Shown here one piece after another: positions 22,776 through 34,362 of a stretch of 64,000 bases of DNA. A model generated the notes under the pieces. It was not told the DNA's origin. It worked only from the letters and a program-made list of their open reading frames with translations, and searched no databases. Source of the DNA: Batkoa obscura (Eukaryota; Entomophthoromycota; Entomophthoromycetes; Entomophthorales; Batkoaceae); NCBI GenBank assembly GCA_030770535.1, contig JASVEC010000006.1, forward strand, positions 434,001 through 498,000, written 5' to 3'. Each line of letters starts with the position of its first letter. The first letter of the stretch is position 1. The position numbers and the translations under genes are program-made.

Positions 22776-22857
22776 CTCACCTTAGCTCAGTTGGAAGAGC
22801 GATGGACTGTAAATAATAGCAATCCATCGGTCCCTGGTTCGATCCCGGGAGGTGAGA
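22776..22857 (+). tRNA. tRNA-Tyr (GUA) with a 9-nt intron
   Basis: Cloverleaf: acceptor CTCACCT/AGGTGAG with A73, D-arm GCTC...GAGC, anticodon stem ATGGA/TCCAT, anticodon GTA in loop CTGTAA, and T-arm CCTGG-TTCGATC-CCGGG. The anticodon loop is 16 nt, 9 more than normal, the place and kind of intron expected for nuclear tRNA-Tyr. 82 nt equals 73 plus 9. A TTTT tract follows for polymerase III termination. Confidence 0.92.
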
Positions 22858-23701
22858 AATCTTTTAAAGATTGTTTCAAGTAAATCTATTTTTATTTAAA
22901 ACTCAATCGTAGAGCATGGACTGGTAATAATAAAGTTTATGACAATAGTTTAAACTAAGCTAGTTAACTAAAAATAAAATTGCAAAATTTTAATCTTTTA
23001 TTGGCACTGACACACAGTCAAGTACTCCAAAAAATATGGTTATTTTCAATTAAATTTATCAAATTTCATAAATTATACAAAAATAATAAAAAACTTGATT
23101 TATATGTATAATTTAGTTTTAATTTGTTATTATCATATTTTTAGTCTTTATACAGTTCCACTATTTATGAAAAAACAAATATAGTATTAATTCTCAAAAG
23201 TTCTAATAAAGTTAATAAATGAATATTTACGCTAACTATTTTTGCTTCAAAGATTTTTAATAGATTTTAAACATTTTTAAATTAATAATAAAGCACTTTG
23301 ATTAAGAAAAAAAAAGATATTAACTAAGCTCGATAGGGTCTGATAACATAATACAATCTGAATTACAAAAAAATAAACTTAGATCACTATTAGAACGTTA
23401 GAAGAAGAGTTTTTTAGCCAATTAGAGTTCGTATTTATTTTAATATCATCATTTTTATCTAAAGATGACTTCAAACTGAGACTTTTCTAAACAACAAACT
23501 TTACGATTAGTGACGCAAACAATCAAATTATCAATAATTTCAATCATGAACTGATTATTTTGGAAAATAAAAAGCTCCCAATTCGCAATTTTTTCAATCC
23601 AAATTTGAAAATCATGATCTCATTGCATCCCAAGGAAAGGTATAAATACCAAATTTCTTCCAAAAAACATTTTTTAAAGTTTAAAATTCTTATTATTTAG
23701 G
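22858..23701. other. Intergenic and probable 5' UTR of the LEA-like gene
   Basis: No separate gene recognised. A polypyrimidine/TTATTTAG stretch immediately before the downstream ATG suggests a 5' UTR intron ending just upstream of 23702. Confidence 0.4.
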
Positions 23702-25072
23702 ATGGTACAAAAAGTGCGCGAACAAAAGATTCAACAAAGAGCTAATGAATTCAAATCCGATGCTAGTGAAGCCGTTACCCATGCTGCTAGCGCTGCTAAA
23801 GAAGGTGCTGCTTACGTCACTGAAGCTGTAAAAGGTAATATTGTTGACCCTGCCAAAAAGATTGGTCAAAAAGCTGGCTCCATCGTCACTGATAATATCG
23901 CTACTGCTACTGAATACTTATCTGAAAATGTAGTTGATGCTACTGAATATATTAAGGACAAAGCTGAAGATGGTAAGGAATATGTTAAGGAAAGGGCAGA
24001 GGATGCTAAGGGTTATGTCAAAGGAAAGGCTGAAGGCGCTAAAGAGTACGTAGATGAAACCGTTGAAGATGCTAAGGGTTATGCTCATAAGAGAGCAAAG
24101 GAAGCTAAAAAGGAGGGTAAACATGTCAAGGGTTTACTTCAAAATCTTGGTGATCAGTATTATAATATCTTTGTTTCACCGGTCTCTTATCGACTTTCAG
24201 ATTCTTATCGAAGTGCAGCTCGTACTTGGAATAAGTTCCACAGTTCCCTTTATCGCCCAGCTAAATCTTATAATGAAAAGAGCACCGAAGAATATCTGGA
24301 AAAACTCAAGGGCTTTTTTGATAAGGATGCTATTGAGAATGAACCTAAGCTCAAAGAGGCCTTTGATTATATTTTAAATTCCGCTCACTCTGCTAAGAAC
24401 AGTGCAGGTGAAGCTTTATCCGAAGCCAAAGATAAGATCACTGATACCTTAAAGGATGGCTATGAAAATGTAGCTCAAACTGGAGAACAAACTAAAAATT
24501 ATTGGAATTCTATTTCAAATAGCATTACTGAATCATTAAGTCTCAAGACCAGTCCAAGAGGATATTGGAGAAATATTTATCAAAGTATTGAAGATCAAAA
24601 TAACCCAATTGCTGCCCCAATCTCTACCCTTGGTTATGCTCCAGCACCAATCACTTCCTTTTACCTTGGACTTATGACTATTCTTTATACAATGACTTTA
24701 CTAAAGAAATGGACTTGGGCTTATGGCTCATTACTTATCAAAGAAACCGTCAAAGATGGGAATGGTAAAGTATATGCCGAAAAGAAAACAGAAATCAAAG
24801 ATGTTCATCCATCATCAACTAATGAATTACAAAGATTTGAACAACCTTATTGGATTGTAGCTGTATTTGGAAATTTATTGCTACTTGAGTTAAATGATTA
24901 TTCTAATTTGATAATTCAATTATTTTTTATTTTAACTGTTGGATTTTCAGTATTATCTTCCTTTGTTCATCCATCTTATTCTCAATGGGTTACTTATACT
25001 CCTTATTATGGACTATTAGTAGCTTCCGCTTTGAATATCTTTACTGGGTTATTCCAAGTTCCCCTTCTCTAA
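23702..25072 (+). CDS. LEA-like repeat protein with C-terminal membrane region
   Basis: A single-exon frame of 456 residues. Residues about 60-140 are amphipathic 11-residue-type repeats rich in Ala, Lys, Glu and Tyr (YVKERAEDAKG, YVKGKAEGAKE, YVDETVEDAKG), the pattern of group 3 LEA and lipid-surface-binding helices. A second A/K/E-rich stretch lies about 225-265. The C-terminal third is membrane-embedded, with hydrophobic segments at about 325-345 (YLGLMTILYTMTLL), about 385-425 (WIVAVFGNLLLLEL, LIIQLFFILTVGFSVLSSF) and near the end (YYGLLVASALNIFTGLF). No signal peptide. This layout suggests a protein anchored in an organelle or ER membrane whose helical repeats coat lipid, membrane or proteins under stress. 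I do not recognise a named family. An AG immediately before the ATG fits a 5' UTR intron. Codon usage is more GC-rich at third positions than its neighbours, suggesting high expression. Confidence 0.75.
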   Translation: MVQKVREQKIQQRANEFKSDASEAVTHAASAAKEGAAYVTEAVKGNIVDPAKKIGQKAGSIVTDNIATATEYLSENVVDATEYIKDKAEDGKEYVKERAEDAKGYVKGKAEGAKEYVDETVEDAKGYAHKRAKEAKKEGKHVKGLLQNLGDQYYNIFVSPVSYRLSDSYRSAARTWNKFHSSLYRPAKSYNEKSTEEYLEKLKGFFDKDAIENEPKLKEAFDYILNSAHSAKNSAGEALSEAKDKITDTLKDGYENVAQTGEQTKNYWNSISNSITESLSLKTSPRGYWRNIYQSIEDQNNPIAAPISTLGYAPAPITSFYLGLMTILYTMTLLKKWTWAYGSLLIKETVKDGNGKVYAEKKTEIKDVHPSSTNELQRFEQPYWIVAVFGNLLLLELNDYSNLIIQLFFILTVGFSVLSSFVHPSYSQWVTYTPYYGLLVASALNIFTGLFQVPLL

Positions 25073-25410
25073 ATTGTGATGGAATTATATTAGTATAGTT
25101 TTAAATATTATAGATATTTAAAATTAGCTTTTTTATTATAATAAAATTTATTAGCTTATATAAATTATTAGTTTATTTTGATTTGGATTGTTTATTTAAG
25201 TTTTAAGTTTAAGGGGTAAGAAAGTAAATGAATAAGACAAAGTTAAATGAAATACAATATTACAAATAATTTTTAACCTTATTTAACAGCTTAACATAGT
25301 AATAATTAAACAATAAACAGTAGATATTGTAGACAGTATAAAAAGGAAAAGAAATTTTGTTTAACAAACAAACTTAACAATATAGATAGACTCATAACTC
25401 ATCCTTATTT
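25073..25410. other. Convergent intergenic spacer
   Basis: AT-rich spacer between the 3' ends of the LEA-like and KH-like genes. Nothing else seen. Confidence 0.5.
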
Positions 25411-28325
25411 TTAAACTTCCCTTTCGATCTGCTCCACTAATCTAATAGAGGTTTTAACTGCTTCCAATAATTTGACATTCTCTTGTGTATCTCCTAAAAT
25501 ATGGGGTGGTTGCCATTGTACTTGTTCCCCTAACAATAATCCTTTATTACCTTGAAAATACTTGGACCAATCTCGATGATAAGTTTCTAATTGATAATAA
25601 GGAGGTAAATGATTATGATCTAAATATCCGTTGACCTTATTATCATCATCTTTAATTAAATTATAAATTTCAATTTGATTTAAATCACATCCAATATTTT
25701 CAGTTAATTTAAAACCTTCTTCAGTTTTTAATTTAACACTATTAATTTCTAAGATACTAGGTATGTTTTTATATACTATACTTTGATCTTTAGGACTATT
25801 ATTTAAAAAAGTAATATTAAAGTTAATATGTTATATTAATATAGATTATTATAGAACTTACTTACAAGTAAATGAATTTAAAAATGTTTTGATCCATTTG
25901 AATTTCATTGGTAATAATGCTTTAGTAGATAAACTAATTTGAAAATCCAATTTACTAAATTAAAGTTAATAATATTAATAATAAGAATTAATAAATATAT
26001 TTTAATTTACCGATCTAATGAAGACCAATTAATTTTAGTATGGTAATGTTTAGATGAAATAACTTTAATTAATTGCATTGTAAAATAACTAATATAAATT
26101 TTAATAGGTTTCATTTCATTGTTATTCATTTGTTTCATCATTCCTTTAAGTTCAAATACTTTACGTGATGTTACTACATTTGATAAAAAGTTTTTTACTT
26201 TTAATATAACAGACTCATCTTCACCCAAACTATAAAATAAAATTAAAAAATAAAATAATAAATAATAATAATCTTACCAATTAAAAAAATAAGTTTGACT
26301 TTTATATTGATTCATAACAATATCATTAATACTTGTATAATCCCATACTTTTTTATTTACATTTGAATTGGGTATTATATAAAATATTTTACCAAATCTA
26401 CAGTAGTAAAGTGATATAAATAAATATTAATATCAAAATCATGAAGATCCCATAAATAAGCTTACTTTATCTTTAAGTCAACTTCACCATAGTGAGAAGA
26501 TACTTCACCTAAGCCATGTACTAATTCTTTATGTAAAAAATGCCAATTATATTTTCTACGACTATAAAATAAAAATAAAAATAAAAAGTTCAAACTAATA
26601 ATAATAATAATAACAATAATAAATAATAAACTTACTTTAAACCGGGTAGTTTCTTTGGTTTATTTTCTAAATTAAAGTCCATTCCTTGATATTTATTACT
26701 TTTATAATACTCTCTTTGATTTGAATCCATAAATCTTATATTAGAATCAGTAAATTTTTTTTGTTGATTTCGTTCATTTCGATTTGATGTATTTGATCTC
26801 ATTAAAACTATATTTTAATAACAAATTATTATCATATATTGTTATACTAATACAACAAATAATATTACCATTTTTATCTCCCATACTTTCATTATCATCT
26901 GAACTTGATACTTCTAATACAGAATCCCAACGTATTTTTACTATTTTTTGATTTCTTGGTTTCGTTCTTTTATTGCTGTCATTAATAAAATTATATCTCA
27001 TACTCTCTTTTTCTCTATCCGATGTATTTTCATAAAAACCAAAATGAGGTGGTTTAAATTTTAATTTTTTAATAACACCAAATTTATTTTCTAATTTAGG
27101 TAAATGATTTAATATATCTGGATGTGTCATACCATTTGATAAGGTAAAACTAATATTATCTTTTTGTATAGCTGTTATTGGCAAATATAATTGATGTTTT
27201 TTTTGTTGACTTAATTTTAAATTTAAATGATAATCTTTTAAATTAGAAATATAAAACTGTTTAGGTATTAATTGTGGAAAAGGTACAAAACAAATTTTTT
27301 GTTCAATATCAGCTAAGGGGTAATGAAATAAAGATATTGGAATTCTTATGCTTTTTATTGATAACTATAGATAAAAATAAAAATAATTAATATTATTTAT
27401 TATTTGCTATTATAATTTACCTTAGTATCAACAAAATAACTTAATCTTTGATAACCTAATTCTACTTTATCTGAGTCTTCAGAAGTGATAATGATACGGT
27501 TATTATTTTCAATTTTAAATTCAGCTTGGGTTTGTTCTGTTAACACATGTAACCAATTTTCACCAAAAGGAGAAATAAAAAAAGCTTTTAAATTTAAAGT
27601 TTCAACTGGAAACTCATATACTTTACAGTTATCGACAATATCATCTTCACTATCATCTTCATACATACTATCACTGCTTGGATAAAAACTGTGATGACTT
27701 TTTGCCTCTTTTATGCTCCTTGGGGTGTTGAAACCTTCCATTTCTTCTTTCATTTCTTCTTTCATTTCTTCTTTCATTTCTTCTTTCATTTCTTCCATTT
27801 CTTCTTTCATAGGTTCGCCATAGCCACAACGACTTGACTGTTGTTGATTACCTTCTTTTTCACTATCACTATCCATTACTGGTAAATAATCTGGTACTTT
27901 TTTATACATTAATACCATATCACTTATCTTTCTAGTAATTAACCATTCTCTATCAAAATGTTAAAATTAACTTATAAATAAATTACTTTTATTTTGAAAT
28001 ATACAAATTTACGCTTTGTTCACTGATTTTTGGTTATTGCCACATATTTTGATAGACTACAGAAGTATAAATTATAACTTGTCATTATTTTAGTTTTTAA
28101 AATAGATCATTACCTTCTTTTTAGATAGAAATTGAATATCACAATGGGCGTATTTGGCTACTTTTCTATACAATTTATCATTAATAATTTATAATAAATT
28201 TAAATAATTTAAACTTACTCAATAGCTTCCTTTAATTCCTCAAATTCATTTTTAGTCCATTGAAATGGTACAGTGATATTTAACACTAGTTGACGAGGGG
28301 ATTGACTAGGCCCATGCGTTACCAT
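25411..28325 (-). CDS. Large KH-like protein, unassigned
   Basis: Eleven exons on the minus strand: 28219-28325, 28114-28165, 28013-28056, 27421-27949, 26869-27364, 26636-26807, 26466-26561, 26278-26397, 26011-26229, 25862-25954, 25411-25795, giving 770 residues with all phases consistent. The N-terminus (QLVLNITVPFQWT...HCDIQFLSKKKSIKICG, then a helix NKAEWLITRKISDMVL) looks like a KH RNA-binding fold. A second beta-alpha unit (WLHVLTEQTQAEFKIENNNRIIITSED) resembles another KH-like repeat. Between them is an acidic linker with a 12-nt minisatellite coding EMKE units. The C-terminal half is rich in aromatic and basic residues (RRKYNWHFLHKELVHGLGEVSSHYGEVDL) and ends with YYQLETYHRDWSKYF. I do not recognise the family; an RNA-associated fungal protein is the best guess. 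Exons of 44 and 52 nt are notable. Confidence 0.65.
27737..27810 (-). repeat. Coding minisatellite (12-nt unit, KEEM repeats)
   Basis: Six or so tandem copies of a 12-nt unit (TTCTTTCATTTC on the plus strand) inside exon 4 of the KH-like gene, coding repeated Glu-Glu-Met-Lys. Unit length is a multiple of three, so copy-number change keeps frame. Confidence 0.85.
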
Positions 28326-29346
28326 TTTTTTTTGTTAAATAAAAGAATTGAACTGAAAATAAAAATGGTTTTCTATACTTTTAATTTTTGATATTTGTTT
28401 TTTTGCATCAAAAATTTCATCATAAATTATTCAATTTAGTTAAGATCATTATAAATTGTATTGAAATCTATTTTACTAGTGGTTTTAATTTATTTTTAAT
28501 TATTCTACCATTTTATTTAATATATCAAATGTTTGATATGTTCCATCACATTTTTAATCCAGCTTAACTATTATTTTATAGTTTGTTTTAGTATTTAATT
28601 AATATTCTATTTAACATTTAAACTGTAATATAATAAACATTATTTATAAAAAATCAAAGTATTTGTAAATAAAAATCAGCATGATAACATGAATTTTATA
28701 GCCAGTACATTCTTTATTTAAAGCATATGTTTAATCGCATAACCTAAAGCCCATCTTAATCTTTACTATATTCACTACTGCTCTATCTTGCTGCTAAGAT
28801 ATCTACCACTATTTTACTATATTGCTCAACTATAACGCTTACTTTGTTATTAATTAGATACTCCTCATAAAATAGAAATATCAGGTTTTAAAGGATAATT
28901 ATTCGTATTTATAAACTCATGATTTGCCTAATGCTTTATAAATACTCTCGTTTACTTTATAAGTCTATAAAGTTAAAATTTTCAGCGTCTGCTTTATTTT
29001 TACTTTATTTATAGATAATTACATTCTCTTTTAATAAAAATACAGCTCTAGGTTATGTACACTCTGCTATTTTTTTTATAGGTTGATCAATATAATATCA
29101 AGATTCAACATACACTATAACATGCTTTAGTTCATTCTCTCCATACTCGATTCATCAATATGGGACGCTTATACTTAAGGCTACTTTAATATTGTCTTGA
29201 CTAATAATGTCTAATGTTTTTTTAAATTGAGGAATAGAAGGTGAATAGAAAGTGAATGTTAGCTCTATTTATATACTATATATTGAGAGGATTATTTTGT
29301 ATTAAAAGTTTTATCATAAATCAATTAATTGATGTTATTAATAATA
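28326..29346. other. Intergenic stretch
   Basis: About 1 kb of AT-rich DNA upstream of the KH-like gene. No gene or repeat copy recognised. Confidence 0.5.
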
Positions 29347-29457
29347 TGTTGATATATTTTCTGTTTAAGAATTTTACTGGATAGTCTTTCCACTTAAGTA
29401 GCGCTTAAAAATAGAAAAAGTGCTAAAGCTATAAAAAACACCCCCATATAATAAACA
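29347..29457 (+). mobile_element. Approximately 105-bp TIR element (MITE), copy 3
   Basis: Forward copy: TTCTGTTTAAGAATTTTAC, core CTTTCCACTTAAGTAGCGC, end AAAAAACACCCCCATAT. The left terminus has drifted; the right terminus is intact. Confidence 0.75.
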
Positions 29458-29576
29458 TTAAAAACAAAAATTATTCATAGCGAAATAAGCAATCTACTGA
29501 TAAATAAATAAAATATAAACAATATAAATATGATAACTATAAATCTTTTTAATTAATTAATATAGTTAAAAAATTA

Positions 29577-30260
29577 ATCCAATGTCATTTTTAGACTACC
29601 CTTCAAAGGTTGCTGTTGACTGGTAACATCAGTAAAAACAGGTTTGTTGCTATCTACTACAGCGCCTTGTTGATTAACTACCTCTTTTTTACGTTTTGTT
29701 AGTTTTAATTGATTAATAACATCAAGAATGCTGGAATTATTACAACTTACTACAGTACTTTGGATAGGGTAATCATTTAGTATTACTTTGGTATGTGTAG
29801 CATCCTGCTGGTAAATGGGTCTTGATTAGCACCTAATTGAATAGGTTGTAAATTAACTGTTGAATCTGGTACATTAATATTTAACCAAGGTTTATTACCT
29901 GGTTTATTCCCTCGCTTAGAAGGCTTCTTACCACCACCAAACATACCACCAAACCAACTACTAAATTCTCCTTTCTTTGAATTATTAGAATTAAAAGGTT
30001 TACTATTTCTACTATGAATGTTGTAATGAGTAACATTTGTCTTTTCGTTAATTGAAATATTATCATCTTTAGCTACTGGGACTGGTTTTGAATCTATGAG
30101 ATAAATGGGCTGATTTTTTGAGGACAAGTGAATGTTAGCTTTATCTAGAAGTTTACTAATAACAAATGAACATATTTTTTTAATCCCTTGTTTTGAATTA
30201 GTTTAATGATATGCTTCTACAGTTAAGAGAAGAATGAAGGTGAGGAAAAGTAAGTTGAGT
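29577..30260 (-). pseudogene. Damaged gene for a small secreted protein
   Basis: Minus-strand coding remnant. An upstream frame without an ATG codes a clear signal peptide (RKLNLLFLTFILLLTVEA) near 30220-30250. A second frame (29783-30127) codes a Ser/Asn/Lys-rich region with FSSWFGGMFGGGKKPSKRG and NKPWLNINVPDS. Near 29815 the frame shifts at a CCC run, after which a clean frame continues (IYQQDATHTKVILNDYPIQS...) to a TAA at 29577. So it is a short secreted protein gene with at least two lesions. The Gly/Lys-rich middle recalls the paralogues at 49.7-53.2 kb, but I cannot align the ends, so the relationship is open. Confidence 0.5.
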
Positions 30261-30681
30261 TTCCTTATTCTTATCTGTTACTATTGGTGACTGTGTTTGA
30301 AAGGAGGTATTTATAGTATTTTAAGATATAGTTGTCATTATAATTTATCGTTTAGATAAATTTTTGTTTTTTATTATTAAGTTAATAATTTATTAGCTTG
30401 GAAGATTGTAGTTTAAATTTGCACTCAAAAATTGAAATCCTTGATCTATTAAATGTATTATTTTTATCAGAAAAAATTAATGTTTTTAATTATTACTAAA
30501 TTTCAAAATTAATTAAACAATTATAATCCATTATAATTTAACTTTAGTTATATTTTATTGTACTTATTTAATTGACAAAAATAGCTACATTAGACTAAAA
30601 ATAACATCTCATTAAAAAATTATTTATAAAATACAAATATTTTAATCCTCATATCGTTCCATTCTTTCACGAGTCTTTTCC
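30261..30681. other. Intergenic stretch
   Basis: Spacer between the damaged secreted-protein gene and the AIM18/46-like gene; nothing recognised. Confidence 0.4.
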
Positions 30682-31846
30682 CTATTTTGATTGACAATAC
30701 TCTTGAAACAATTCAGCGAAAGATTCTCTTAACTAAATAAAAAAATCAATTACAACCCTCATAAAAACTACAAGATTTTTTTACCTGTTCCGATACCACT
30801 TTTGAATTCGTCAAATAAGCTAATAATAAAGTATTTGGTAACCAAGTACCTTGAATATTACCTTTATGATTATCGTCAACAATAATATCAATGCCTTCGG
30901 AATTCTTTACAAATAAATAAGAAGCATTCATAGGTATCACTCCCTTAGGGAAATAATGGGAGAATTCATTTAATTGATCTAAATAAATCTAAAACAAAAT
31001 AATAAGATATTAGATAATAACAGCTGATATAAAGAGTGCCTGTTTTTCTTTTTCTTCTATTGGGCCACTTGTTTGTTTCTCTAAATGGTATTTTAAATTT
31101 CTAGTTAATCCACCTTTTAAATGTGGGCCATTCGTTGCTCTTACAGGAACTTAAAATAGAGTTAATCTTTATAAATTAATAATAAACGATCTTCTTACTT
31201 ATATTCACCGCAAATAATGCTTTTGAGTCAATTAATTGCTTAATAAATTGATTGCAATATTCTTTATCCAAGAGAAATTTTTCTTTATTAAAATTCTAAG
31301 TATCAATTATTAGTATTCCATATTTCATACATAAAAAAATATATAAAAAATAAAACTTACTTTGAACTCTTTATTCCTCTTTAAGAACTCTTTTAACCCT
31401 TTCTCTTCAATATAAACGGCCACCGAATAAGCTTGAAACTTTAAAATAGTAACAGTTCTCACGCCCATGCCCATTAATTGATATTTTTTATTTAATATAT
31501 ATAATTCACTATCATAATTGATGCCGGAAGCTTTTTCAACTAAATAAATATACATTAGTTGACGGGAATTAGTTAGGATTTATGGATTATGAATTACTTT
31601 TGAAATCCTTGGTGACACCTTCATTTTTTATCATTTGAGTTTTAAATAAACTATAACCTAAACCAATACCAGCTCCGATAATAAAACTTTTTTTAAGGAT
31701 CGAATTGCTGTTGTTGTTACCCTAGAAAATAATATAAATTTATCTAAAATTTTTCATTGTTCATCTCACATTTCACTTACCTTACTGCTATAACATCTTT
31801 TACTCAAAGGCCTGATTTGTTTTATTGTATTGAATAATAAATGCAT
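30682..31846 (-). CDS. Mitochondrial chalcone-isomerase-fold protein (AIM18/AIM46-like)
   Basis: Seven exons on the minus strand: 31781-31846, 31598-31721, 31361-31539, 31199-31295, 31040-31149, 30785-30988, 30682-30732, giving 276 residues. The N-terminus is basic and hydroxylated (LLFNTIKQIRPLSKRCYSS), like a mitochondrial presequence, followed by one hydrophobic helix (SFIIGAGIGLGYSLF). The domain starts with the fingerprint LMGMGVRTVTILKFQAYSVAVYI of fungal CHI-fold proteins such as yeast Aim18 and Aim46, then ATNGPHLKGGLTRNL and HYFPKGVIP. Yeast family members are mitochondrial inner-membrane proteins of unclear function that probably do not isomerise chalcones. The intron after GPIEEKEKQ seems to use a GC donor (31038-31039); the alternative is a 33-nt GT-AG intron adding six residues. 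Confidence 0.75.
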
Positions 31847-32010
31847 TTCAATTTAGAAAACGGAATTGATGACCTGATTTACTTTTAATTTGAACGATAG
31901 ATTGTGTTAAATTCCTAAATTCTGTCAAAATGTATTGATGACAACACATATTAAATTGCTTCATTGAAAAAAGTATAAATAAAATAATTTGCTTGTGAAG
32001 AGAGATAAAC

Positions 32011-32083
32011 GGGGTAGTAGCTCAATCGGTAGAGTACTCGCTTTGCATGCGAGGGGCACGGGGATCGAAACCCTGCTACTCCA
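32011..32083 (+). tRNA. tRNA-Ala (UGC)
   Basis: 73-nt cloverleaf: acceptor GGGGTAG/CTACTCC with discriminator A, D-arm GCTC...GAGT, anticodon stem CTCGC/GCGAG with loop TTTGCAT (anticodon TGC), T-arm GGGGATCGAAACCC. No intron. A run of seven T at about 32105 fits polymerase III termination. Confidence 0.92.
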
Positions 32084-32278
32084 CACAATCCTCATTGTTG
32101 AGGCTTTTTTTGTCAAATCTTATCAAGCAGCTATAAGTTATAATAGCTTTTCTATTAAATCTGAAATATTTTATAATATTAATTAAATTTATTCTTTAAA
32201 ACATTTATGGGCATAATTAAATTAAAATATGATAATGTCTACTTGTTTATAACCTAATACACCACTTTTTAATTATAA

Positions 32279-32545
32279 ATCGCAAGACTTTAAAGAAACA
32301 GGCTCATAGCGATCCCCTTTAACTTGGATCTTAACAACTGATTCACAAATCTAATTATCCACTTCATCACTCAGCTCAATTTTAAATGAACTTACATTTT
32401 CAGAATACTTGACTTTCATTATACCTAGAGTTAAAATAATATTGTTACACTATGCTAACATTCAAGCTGAATGTGAATAAAAGGCTTCAATATTCCAATA
32501 CTTATTTCTTCTGATTCAAGGATAATTTGAAAATTATAATCAGTA
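32279..32545 (-). pseudogene. Decayed 3' fragment of a third aldo-keto reductase gene
   Basis: Clear base-level similarity to the last exon of the adjacent reductase gene (32763-33040), including GACTTTAAAGAA at its end, TACTTGACTTTCATTATACC, and a TAACATTCAAGCTGAA.. block matching the AWVLAQ region. It carries many substitutions and no open frame. It lies in the same orientation directly downstream of the intact gene, so it is the remnant of a tandem copy. Confidence 0.7.
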
Positions 32546-32755
32546 TTTTACCAGATTATCCTTTATGGATATACGGAATCAAAGAAATATTCAGGGGTTT
32601 CTTTAGTAAATTTAAGTGCAATAGCTTTACAACTATTTAACATTTAGTTTTCTTTTAAAACCATAGCATAAAAGTAAGTAGTTAAATAGTTGTTTTTTAA
32701 AACATTTAAACATATTTCAAAATCTGACTCTTCTTTAAAAATAAATCTCATTTAT

Positions 32756-33922
32756 TTAAATATCACAACCCTTTAAAGAATCCTCACCATAACGTTCTCC
32801 TTTAACTTGAATCTTTTCAACTAGTTCACGAATCTGTTTATTCTCTTCTTCACTCAACTTAATCTTATGTGATTCGACATTTTCCTCAAGGTACTTGACT
32901 CTTTTAGTACCTGGAATAGGAATGATATCTTCTCCTTGAGCTAATACCCAAGCTAAACATAATTGAGAAGCTTTAATACCTTTGTTGTTAGCAATCTCTT
33001 CTAATTTACTGACAATTTGAGAGTTATGTTTGGTGCTTTCTTCGCTAAATCTAGGGTTAGTAACTCTATAATCATCTTTTTCTAATTTTTCAACATTCAG
33101 TTTTCCAGTCAAAAAGCCACGACCTAATGGGGAGTAAGCTACAACAGCTACTCCTAATTCTCGACAGGTTTGTAATAAACCATTCTTTTCAATAAAAGTT
33201 TCCCATGGACTTTTGAAGGAGGAAAAGACGTTAGATTTTTATTATTGATTAACAATTAAATAAATTACCTGTATTCTATTTGCACTGCTGCTATTGGATG
33301 TACTTTATGCGCTCTTCTAAGAGTCTCTGCACTGCACTCGGACAATCCCAAATATCTTACTTTACCCTCTTTAACTAACTCAGCCATAGCTCCAACTGTT
33401 TCTTCGATTGGACTAAAAAACATTGTATTAAATAAAATAAAATAAACTATATTAAAGCAAAGCCATACGTATTAGGATCAACCCTATGCTGATAATATAA
33501 GTCAATGGTATCAATACCTAATCTTTTTAAACTAGCATCACAACATTGCTTAACATATTCTTTGTCCCCACGTATTTCCACTTTTTTAAGCTCTTGATTG
33601 TAAGCAATTGAAAACTTAGTGCATAAAAAGATTTCATCCCTACGTTCTTTTAATACTTTAGATATCAAAATTTCGTTGGCACCCAAACCATAAATATCCT
33701 ACGAGAAAAATTTGTTAGTTCTTTTAACGGTAAAAGCAAGGGAGATGAACTTACTGAAGTATCCCAAAAGGTACAACCTAAATCAATTGCTTTATTTAAA
33801 GTCTCCAAATTTTCTTGCTCATTAGTAGTGCCGTAAAAAGCACTCATACCCATACAACCTAATCCTATACTGGATACTTGAGGTCCATTTTTACCTAGTT
33901 GACGTGTTGGTAACTTACTCAT
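32756..33922 (-). CDS. Aldo-keto reductase 1
   Basis: Four exons on the minus strand: 33755-33922, 33469-33698, 33269-33412, 32756-33209, giving 331 residues. A TIM-barrel NADPH-dependent reductase of the AKR13/YakC-like, pyridoxal-reductase type. It shows the N-terminal [21 protein letters not shown] signature, catalytic Asp and Tyr in FWDTSDIYG, Lys in FLCTKF, and His in YYQHRVDP. The C-terminal cofactor loop [16 protein letters not shown] is present. Substrate is unknown; relatives reduce aldehydes and pyridoxal. A second copy lies 5.4 kb away at 38157-39322 in the same orientation. About 510 bases, including two complete introns, look identical between them, while both ends of the genes differ, indicating recent gene conversion. 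Confidence 0.9.
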
Positions 33923-34362
33923 TATTGCTTCGTTATTTATTTGTATTTTTTTACGAGTTAAACGCGGTTTGTCTCTGCTTTTATAGTTTTTGGGTTAAAA
34001 CTTAGCTCCGACTTCCTGTTTTTTACAATGTTGGATTTACTTCATGTAGTAAATTGCCTGTTATAAGTCCGATTTTTTTGATACGAAAGCTAAATTGAAT
34101 TTGTTTCAAAAACGTCATCAAAAAAATACGTAAAATTGCTATATTTTTGGTTTTATTTTTAGATTAGCAAAACAATAACAATTGTAATGCATGTCGAGTT
34201 ATTATTATATAGAAAGAGTTTTTATAGTTTCAAAGTAACCAATGGATTGATTAATGTATAGCTCTTTAATATGATGCTAGGTAATCAAATTGATGAAGTT
34301 TATAAATAAAAAAATAAAGATTTTAAAATAGAAGTAAATTAGTTAGTAGAAAACTAATAAAC
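33923..34362. other. Promoter region of aldo-keto reductase 1
   Basis: Noncoding. The first 190 nt resemble the upstream region of reductase 2 (shared ACTTCC, AAATTGCCTGTTATAA..TCCGATTTTTTT blocks), so the duplication included the promoter. Confidence 0.5.

Noticed and set aside
31989-32186. 65-codon frame starting just before tRNA-Ala.
   Set aside because: It runs through the tRNA gene; composition is that of tRNA sequence read as codons.
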